Part shown: positions 58,989 through 64,000 of the stretch, piece after piece | How positions within the stretch are numbered: position 1 is the first letter of the stretch | Layout: every line of letters begins with the position of its first letter | Source of the DNA: Myxococcota bacterium | GTDB taxonomy: Bacteria > Myxococcota_A > UBA9160 > UBA4427 | Direction of reading: 5' to 3' | Assembly (NCBI GenBank): GCA_041389495.1 | Contig: JAWKRT010000001.1 | Coordinates: 1,302,001-1,366,000 of the forward strand | Length of the DNA stretch: 64,000 nt | Made by a program: the position numbers and the translations under genes | Notes under the pieces: generated by a model | The model's input: only the letters and a program-made list of their open reading frames with translations | Databases searched by the model: none | Told to the model about the DNA's origin: nothing

Positions 58989-60223
58989 GCGCGGGCCGGC
59001 CCGCGCGCGGCGGCGGTGCCCCCGGGTCGCTCGAGCGCCGGCTCGGCCCCGTCGCGCTCGTGCTGTACGGGCTCGGCACGACGGTGGGCGCGGGGATCTA
59101 CGCGCTGACGGGCGAGGTCGCGCGCGTCGCGGGCGCGTGGGCGTTCGCGTCGTTCGCGCTGGCGGCGCTGCTCGCGGGTGCGAGCGCGGCCTCGTTCGCC
59201 GCGCTCTCGGCCCGCTTCCCGCGCGCGGCCGCCGAGGCCGTGTTCGTGCGCGAGGCCTTCGCGAGGCCGCGCCTCGCCACCGCGGTCGGGCTCGCGATGG
59301 TGGGCACCGCGAGCCTCTCGGCCGCGACGGTCGGCAATGCGTTCGTCGGCTACCTGGGCGAGATCGTCGCCGTCCCGCGCGCGCCCGCGCTCGTCGCGCT
59401 CGTGGCCGCGCTCGCCGGACTCGCCGCATGGGGCGTGCGGGAGTCCGTCGCGGCGGCGTCGATCGTGACCGTGGTCGAGGTGGCCGGGCTCGCGCTCGTC
59501 GTCGCCGCCGCCGCGCCCGAGGCGATCGCGCGCGCGGGCGCGCCGGGCGCGTTCGACCTCGCGGCGCTCCCGGCCGGGGCGGGTGGCGTCTTCGCGGGCG
59601 CCTTCCTCGCGTTCTACGCGTTCCTCGGGTTCGAGGACATGGTGAACGTCGCCGAGGAGGTGCGCGACGCACCGCGCGTCGTGCCGCGCGCGATCGCCGC
59701 GACGCTCGCCGCGACGCTCGCGATCTACGCGGCGGTGGCGCTGTGCGCGGTGCTGGTCGTGCCGCCGGCCGAGCTCGCGGCGAGCGAGGCCCCCCTCGCG
59801 CTCGTGCTCGAGCAGAGCGGCGGCGACCCGCGGTGGCTCGGCGCGATCGGCGTCGTGGCGATGCTCAACGGCGCACTGATCCAGATCATCATGGCGTCGC
59901 GCGTGCTCTTCGGGCTCGCGCGCGACGGCGAGATCCCGGCGGTGTTCGGGCGCGTCGCGCGACGCACCCGCACGCCGGTCGTCGCGACGGGCGCCGTCGC
60001 CGTCGCGGTCGCGACGCTCGCGCTCGCGTTTCCCCTCGCCCGCCTCGCGGAGGCGACCTCGCTCGTCACGCTCGCGGTGTTCGCCGTGGTCGACGCGGCG
60101 GCCATCCGCCTGCGCGCCGGGCGGGAGCCCGGCGACCCGCTCCGCATTCCGCGCGCGCTGCCGTGGATCGGGCTCGTCTCGAGCGCGGGCTTCCTGGTCG
60201 CGCGGCTCGTTCTCGCCGTCTGA
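58985..60223 (+). CDS. APC-superfamily amino-acid permease
   Basis: 412 residues with eleven to twelve membrane segments. The N-terminus has LYGLGTTVGAGIYALTGEVA, the unwound helix-1 substrate motif G(S/T)(I/V)GAGI of the APC family. FLAFYAFLGFEDMVNVAEEV in helix 6 and LNGALIQIIMASRVLFGLAR in helix 8 are equally typical. It is somewhat shorter than the usual 430-500 residues because the C-terminal helices are trimmed. Likely amino-acid or amine transport; substrate unknown. It is coupled to a short upstream frame by a 4-nt overlap. Confidence 0.9.
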   Translation: MSAGRPARGGGAPGSLERRLGPVALVLYGLGTTVGAGIYALTGEVARVAGAWAFASFALAALLAGASAASFAALSARFPRAAAEAVFVREAFARPRLATAVGLAMVGTASLSAATVGNAFVGYLGEIVAVPRAPALVALVAALAGLAAWGVRESVAAASIVTVVEVAGLALVVAAAAPEAIARAGAPGAFDLAALPAGAGGVFAGAFLAFYAFLGFEDMVNVAEEVRDAPRVVPRAIAATLAATLAIYAAVALCAVLVVPPAELAASEAPLALVLEQSGGDPRWLGAIGVVAMLNGALIQIIMASRVLFGLARDGEIPAVFGRVARRTRTPVVATGAVAVAVATLALAFPLARLAEATSLVTLAVFAVVDAAAIRLRAGREPGDPLRIPRALPWIGLVSSAGFLVARLVLAV

Positions 60224-60257
60224 CGGGCGCGCACCGGCAGCCCGCCCGCCGGCGCAC

Positions 60258-60710
60258 TCACGCCGCGGAGGAGTCCGGCCTCACGACGAGCACGCTGCAC
60301 GGCGCGTGGCGCACCACGCGCTCGGCGACGCTGCCGAGCAGGACGTGCTTGAGCCCCGTGTGGCCGTGCGTGCCGACGACGATCATCTCGGCGCCGACCT
60401 CGCGCGCGACGTCCGAGATCCCCGTCTCGGTCGGCGTCGCGACCAGGTGCGTGTGCGTGCGGACGCCCGCGGCGACGGCCTTCTGCGCCGCGCCCTCGAG
60501 CCGGCGGAGCGCGCTCTCGCGCGCCTCGCGGATCCCGCTCTCGGGGATCGCGAAGTCGTACACGCCGACGGCCGGAACCGGCAGCGCGAACACGTGGGTG
60601 ACGTGGAGCTCGGCGTCGAAGTGGCGGGCGAGCTCGATCGCGCGGTCGAGCGCGAGCTCGGCCGTGTCGGAGAAGTCGGTCGCGACGACGATGTGCTTCG
60701 GCGGGTGCAT
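60258..60710 (-). CDS. UspA-family universal stress protein
   Basis: 150 residues. It starts HIVVATDFSDTAELALDRAI and ends with the ATP-binding motif GTHGHTGLKHVLLGS followed by APCSVLVVRPD. The C-terminal third is nearly the same as in the Usp at 54998-55435, but the middle differs, so the two are diverged paralogues. AAGGAG lies 9 nt before the ATG at 60710. It is divergent from ccoN across a 263-bp gap and may share its regulation. Confidence 0.92.
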   Translation of the reverse strand: MHPPKHIVVATDFSDTAELALDRAIELARHFDAELHVTHVFALPVPAVGVYDFAIPESGIREARESALRRLEGAAQKAVAAGVRTHTHLVATPTETGISDVAREVGAEMIVVGTHGHTGLKHVLLGSVAERVVRHAPCSVLVVRPDSSAA

Positions 60711-60855
60711 GACGGAGGACTCCTTCGCTGCGCGCGCGGCGCGCCCGAGCGCGAACGCCCGGACGCCGGAGCACGATGCGTGCCAAGGCCCGGGCTGGGC
60801 GGCGCGGCGCTCGGGGCCGCGCGTGAGCCGTATTCGACCGCGAACGCGCCCATTT

Positions 60856-60884
60856 GTCACGCGGCCGTGTCCTGGGGTCACGCG
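60856..60884. promoter_or_regulatory. Direct repeat in the uspA/ccoN divergent promoter region
   Basis: GTCACGCG occurs at 60856-60863 and again at 60877-60884. The repeats are 21 bp apart, that is two DNA turns, so two proteins would bind the same helix face. They lie about 90-118 bp upstream of the ccoN start, a common site for an activator. No FNR box (TTGAT-N4-ATCAA) is visible in this 263-bp gap. Confidence 0.4.
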
Positions 60885-60973
60885 CCTCGGTGCTCGGCGC
60901 GCGCATACGCCGCCCGAGAGCCGGCACGTCTCGTGCACAGCCGGCGGACGCACCTTCCATGAGGAGGATCGTC

Positions 60974-62434
60974 GTGTCCGCATCGCATTCGGAGGGGGGC
61001 GCCGTCCAGTACGACATGGCCGTCGTGCGGGGCTTCGCCATCTCGGCGCTCGTCTGGGGCACGGTCGGCATGCTCGTCGGCCTCGTGATCGCGCTCCAGC
61101 TCGCGTGGCCCCAGCTCAACTGGGGGCCGCTGCACTTCGGTCGACTGCGACCGATCCACACCAACGCCGTCATCTTCGGCTTCACGCTCGGCGCGGTGTT
61201 CGCCGGCACGTACTACGCCATCCAGCGCCTGTGCCGCGTCCGCATGTTCTCGGACACGCTCTCGCGGCTCAATCTGTGGGGCTGGAACGCGATCATCGTC
61301 GCCGCGGCCGTCACGCTCCTGCTCGGCAAGTCGACCGCCAAGGAGTACGCCGAGCTCGAGTGGCCGATCGACATCGCGATCGCCGTCGTGTGGGTGATCT
61401 ACGCGATCAACGTGTTCGGAACGCTGATCAAGCGGCGCGAGCAGTCGATGTACGCGGCGATCTGGTTCTGGATCGCGACGATCCTCACGATCGCGATGCT
61501 CCACATCGTCAACAGCCTCGAGCTGCCCATCTCGATGTGGAAGTCGTACTCGCTCTACGCGGGCGTGTACGACGCGAACATCCAGTGGTGGTACGGGCAC
61601 AACGCGGTCGGCTTCCTGCTCACGACGCCGATCCTCGGCCTCATGTACTACTACCTGCCGAAGCAGATCGACCGGCCGATCTTCTCGCACCGGCTCTCGA
61701 TCCTCCACTTCTGGTCGCTGATCTTCATCTACATCTGGGCCGGGCCGCACCACCTGATCTACTCGCCGCTGCCCGACTGGGCGCAGACGTTCGGCGCGGC
61801 CTTCTCGCTGATGCTGATCCTGCCCTCGTGGGGCGGCATGCTGAACGGCCTGCTCACGATGCGCGGCGCCTGGGACAAGGTGCGCACCGACCCGCTGCTC
61901 AAGATGTTCGCCGTCGGGCTCACCTTCTACGGCATGAGCACGTTCGAAGGCCCGATGATGTCGATCAAGACGGTGAACTCGCTGTCGCACTTCACCAACT
62001 GGACGATCGGCCACGTGCACAGCGGCGCGCTCGGATGGGTCGCGCTCACCTGCTTCGCGACGCTGTACTACCTGATCCCGCGCCTGTGGCACACGCAGCT
62101 GTACAGCCTGCGGCTCGCGAACGTGCACTTCTGGACCGCGACCATCGGCATCGTGCTCTACGTGACGCCGATGTGGATCTCGGGCGTGACGCAGGGCCTG
62201 ATGTGGCGCGCGTACGAGCCGGACGGCAGCCTGACCTACGCGTTCATCGAGACGGTCAGCGCGATCCGCGTCTACGACGTGATCCGCGCCGGCGGCGGGG
62301 TGGTCTTCCTCGCCGGCATGTTCGTGATGCTCTTCAACGTGTGGAAGACGATCGCGCAGGGCACCTCCGCGGTTCCCGCGCCGCCGCGCGCGGACGCGCT
62401 GGCGCCGGCGCCCGTCGCGACGGGAGGTGCGTAG
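60974..62434 (+). CDS. ccoN: cbb3-type cytochrome c oxidase subunit I (CcoN)
   Basis: 486 residues, about twelve membrane helices. CcoN holds haem b and the haem b3-CuB oxygen-reducing centre. Histidine ligands sit in RPIHTNAVIFGF, WWYGHNAVGFLL, WAGPHHLIYSPLPDW and IGHVHSGALGWVAL. The GTG at 60974 was chosen because GAGGAGG lies 6 nt upstream; an ATG at 60959 precedes that site. The Ala/Pro-rich C-terminal tail is extra. It is the first gene of ccoNOQP. Cbb3 oxidases have high O2 affinity and serve microaerobic respiration. Confidence 0.97.
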   Translation: MSASHSEGGAVQYDMAVVRGFAISALVWGTVGMLVGLVIALQLAWPQLNWGPLHFGRLRPIHTNAVIFGFTLGAVFAGTYYAIQRLCRVRMFSDTLSRLNLWGWNAIIVAAAVTLLLGKSTAKEYAELEWPIDIAIAVVWVIYAINVFGTLIKRREQSMYAAIWFWIATILTIAMLHIVNSLELPISMWKSYSLYAGVYDANIQWWYGHNAVGFLLTTPILGLMYYYLPKQIDRPIFSHRLSILHFWSLIFIYIWAGPHHLIYSPLPDWAQTFGAAFSLMLILPSWGGMLNGLLTMRGAWDKVRTDPLLKMFAVGLTFYGMSTFEGPMMSIKTVNSLSHFTNWTIGHVHSGALGWVALTCFATLYYLIPRLWHTQLYSLRLANVHFWTATIGIVLYVTPMWISGVTQGLMWRAYEPDGSLTYAFIETVSAIRVYDVIRAGGGVVFLAGMFVMLFNVWKTIAQGTSAVPAPPRADALAPAPVATGGA

Positions 62435-62437
62435 GCC

Positions 62438-63121
62438 ATGGCGTACGAGGCACACAAGCCGCTCGAACGGAAGTGGGGGCTGTTCACGCTCCTCACCTTC
62501 GTGTCCGTCGCGATCGGCGGGCTCGTGCTGATCCCGCCGCTCTTCCTCCAGGGCGTCGTCACGCCGCTCGACACGCTGCGTCCGTACAGCGCGCTCGAGC
62601 AGGAAGGGCGCGACATCTACATCCGAGAGGGATGCAACACGTGCCACAGCCAGCAGGTGCGGCCGCTCAAGTCGGAGACCGATCGCTACGGCGCCTACTC
62701 GCTCGCGGGCGAGAGCGCCTACGACCGGCCCTTCCTCTGGGGCTCCCGCCGCACCGGGCCGGACCTGCACCGCGTGGGCGGCCGCTATCCCGACTCGTGG
62801 CACTGGATCCACCTGACGGATCCGCGCCGCCTCGAGCCGCGCTCCAACATGCCGTCGTTCGCGTTCCTCACGACGACACCGCTCGACACGTCGCTCACGA
62901 GCGCGCGCCTCGCCGGCCTCCGCACGCTCGGCCATCCGTACTCGGACGCCGAGGTCGCGAACGCCGAGAGCGACGCGCTCTCGCAGGCGCGCGTGGTCGC
63001 CGCGAGCCTGCGCCGCGACGGCATCGAGCTCGACGCGGCCCAGGAGCGCAGCGAGGCGATCGCGCTGATCGCCTATCTGCAGTCGCTCGGCCACGCCGTG
63101 CGCGGCGGGGGGGCGCGCTGA
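62438..63121 (+). CDS. ccoO: cbb3-type cytochrome c oxidase subunit II (CcoO)
   Basis: 227 residues. One N-terminal membrane anchor (LFTLLTFVSVAIGGLVLIPP) is followed by the monohaem domain. The haem site is CNTCH in YIREGCNTCHSQQVRPL, the family signature. DRPFLWGSRRTGPDLHRVGG and the axial methionine region RSNMPSFAFL are in place. CcoO passes electrons from CcoP to CcoN. The ATG follows the ccoN stop by 3 nt; the last base of its stop is shared with the ccoQ ATG. Confidence 0.96.
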   Translation: MAYEAHKPLERKWGLFTLLTFVSVAIGGLVLIPPLFLQGVVTPLDTLRPYSALEQEGRDIYIREGCNTCHSQQVRPLKSETDRYGAYSLAGESAYDRPFLWGSRRTGPDLHRVGGRYPDSWHWIHLTDPRRLEPRSNMPSFAFLTTTPLDTSLTSARLAGLRTLGHPYSDAEVANAESDALSQARVVAASLRRDGIELDAAQERSEAIALIAYLQSLGHAVRGGGAR

Positions 63122-63270
63122 TGGAGTGGGTCGCCCTGTACAAGCTGGGCCGGCTCGGGCTGCTGGCCGCGATCCTCGTCGGGCTCGCGGTGTGGCTCTG
63201 GGTCGTGGCGAATCCCGAAGCGCTCGAGGCGCCCGCGCGGCGCATGCTCGAGGAGGACGACGAGGCATGA
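63121..63270 (+). CDS. ccoQ: CcoQ-like small cbb3 oxidase subunit
   Basis: 49 residues: a single membrane helix (LYKLGRLGLLAAILVGLAVW) followed by an acidic tail. CcoQ helps stabilise the oxidase, and its sequence is poorly conserved, so length, topology and position between ccoO and ccoP carry the call. It shares one base with ccoO and overlaps ccoP by 4 nt (ATGA). Confidence 0.88.
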   Translation: MEWVALYKLGRLGLLAAILVGLAVWLWVVANPEALEAPARRMLEEDDEA

Positions 63271-63845
63271 GCGACGAACGAAACGCCGGTGGCGCACCGG
63301 AGATCGCCGAGTACGTGCGTCCGGGAGCTCCGGTCCGCGACGCGATCGGCGAGGAGGACAACCCGATCCCGCTGTGGTTCAACGCGGGCTTCTACGGGAT
63401 GATCGTCTTCGGCATCGTCTACCTCCTCTACTACACGCTCTCGGGGTGGTCGTCGGCGAACCAGTACGCCGGCGAGGTCGCGGCCTTCGAGGAACGCTAT
63501 GCGCACGTGAAGGCGGCCGCGCCGACCTCGAACCCGTACCACGGCGATACCGCCGCGATCGCGGCCGGCCAGCAGGTCTTCACGACGATCTGCGCCGCGT
63601 GCCACAAGCCCGACGGAACCGGCCTCGTCGGTCCGAGCCTCGTCGACCCGTACTGGAAGTACGGCTCGGACGACGCGTCGCTGTTCGAGTCCGTCGCGAA
63701 CGGCCGCCCGGGTGGCATGCCCGCCTGGGGCACGCAGCTCGGCACCGAGAAGATCTGGCAGGCGCTCGCCTATGCGGAGAGCCTGCCGCGCGAGTCCGAG
63801 CCGGGCGTCGGTGCGCCGAAGCCCGGCGAGGAGCCCGCGCCGTAG
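63267..63845 (+). CDS. ccoP: cbb3-type oxidase subunit III (CcoP), single-haem short form
   Basis: 192 residues. The N-terminus NPIPLWFNAGFYGMIVFGIV is the CcoP membrane signature. Only one haem site follows, CAACH at about 111-115 (FTTICAACHKPDGTGLVGPS), with the axial Met in GGMPAWG. The usual CcoP has two haems and about 300 residues, so this is a reduced monohaem form. It should take electrons from soluble cytochrome c or a partner. The ATG overlaps ccoQ by 4 nt. The last ~20 residues are Pro/Glu-rich. Confidence 0.93.
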   Translation: MSDERNAGGAPEIAEYVRPGAPVRDAIGEEDNPIPLWFNAGFYGMIVFGIVYLLYYTLSGWSSANQYAGEVAAFEERYAHVKAAAPTSNPYHGDTAAIAAGQQVFTTICAACHKPDGTGLVGPSLVDPYWKYGSDDASLFESVANGRPGGMPAWGTQLGTEKIWQALAYAESLPRESEPGVGAPKPGEEPAP

Positions 63846-63933
63846 CCGACGGCCGCGCCGTCGTCCGTCCCGCCGCCGCGGCGGTCGGGACGGACGCGCG
63901 CCGGGAGAGATGGAAGGAAGGTCCGAGCTCGCC

Positions 63934-64000
63934 ATGTTGAACGCACGTCCCGTCGAAGGCCGCTTCCGCACGCTGCGCGCCAACGTGAACGCGATCCTGG
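63934..64000 (+). CDS. Start of a probable CcoG-like protein, cut by window edge
   Basis: Only 22 codons are visible (MLNARPVEGRFRTLRANVN). A basic stretch leading to a membrane helix directly after ccoNOQP fits CcoG/RdxA, a ferredoxin-like protein involved in copper handling for cbb3 assembly. An in-frame ATG at 63910 next to GGGAGAG is an alternative start. The identification rests mainly on position. Confidence 0.5.
   Translation, partial: MLNARPVEGRFRTLRANVNAIL

Overview
This is a very GC-rich stretch (the wobble position is nearly always G or C), tightly packed with genes and free of rRNA, tRNA, CRISPR arrays and insertion sequences. The gene set is that of a Gram-negative bacterium with an envelope-elongation machine (MreBCD, PBP2, RodA), a SurA/PpiD-type periplasmic chaperone, a PEP-CTERM exoprotein, multihaem cytochromes and a cbb3 oxidase. 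It also has DapL-type lysine synthesis and a probable F420-dependent luciferase-like oxidoreductase. Together these fit an uncultured myxobacterial/deltaproteobacterial-type lineage, but the phylum is an inference from gene content.

Layout. 1-7.6 kb: a parvulin-type chaperone (leftward, cut by the window edge), then a rod-shape operon mreB-mreC-mreD-mrdA-rodA and a HAD phosphatase. 7.6-13.1 kb: leftward genes for a TPR protein, an alanine/Na+ symporter, a DUF3604 lipoprotein and a histidine phosphatase, the last three coupled by overlapping or abutting start and stop codons. 13.3-23.1 kb: a full-length Lhr-type helicase, a TMTC-like membrane TPR protein, a TIGR03790 protein with calcium-repeat-like Asp motifs, and EttA. 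23.1-30.9 kb: small membrane proteins, a VWA protein, a SUKH-like/DUF924 fusion, an APH-like kinase, DUF2490, DapL and an LLM oxidoreductase. 31.1-34.6 kb: a pentahaem NapC-like cytochrome, a monohaem protein, a small membrane protein and a second alanine/Na+ symporter. 34.7-48.1 kb: an ADP-forming acyl-CoA synthetase, an Asp-type MurA, three GT-C-like membrane proteins, an MFS pump, DUF5658 and a Thr-type sulfatase. 48.2-52.2 kb: PEP-CTERM, VOC, NTF2-like and double-PilZ proteins and a crotonase-fold protein.

52.2-64 kb reads as a respiratory/stress island: globin-coupled histidine kinase, sigma-54 response regulator, UspA, a periplasmic haem protein, DUF2238, two CBS-pair proteins, an APC permease, a second UspA and ccoNOQP with the start of a probable ccoG. 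A plausible reading is that haem-based gas sensing controls a microaerobic respiration and stress response.

Three otherwise intact genes (DUF3604 lipoprotein, one GT-C protein, the sulfatase) are each interrupted by one reading-frame change in or beside an alternating CG run. This is either error in the source assembly or real dinucleotide slippage. A recurrent TA(C/G)N(C/G)T box lies upstream of many genes. In six cases it sits 6-11 nt from a start codon that has no Shine-Dalgarno sequence, which suggests leaderless transcription.
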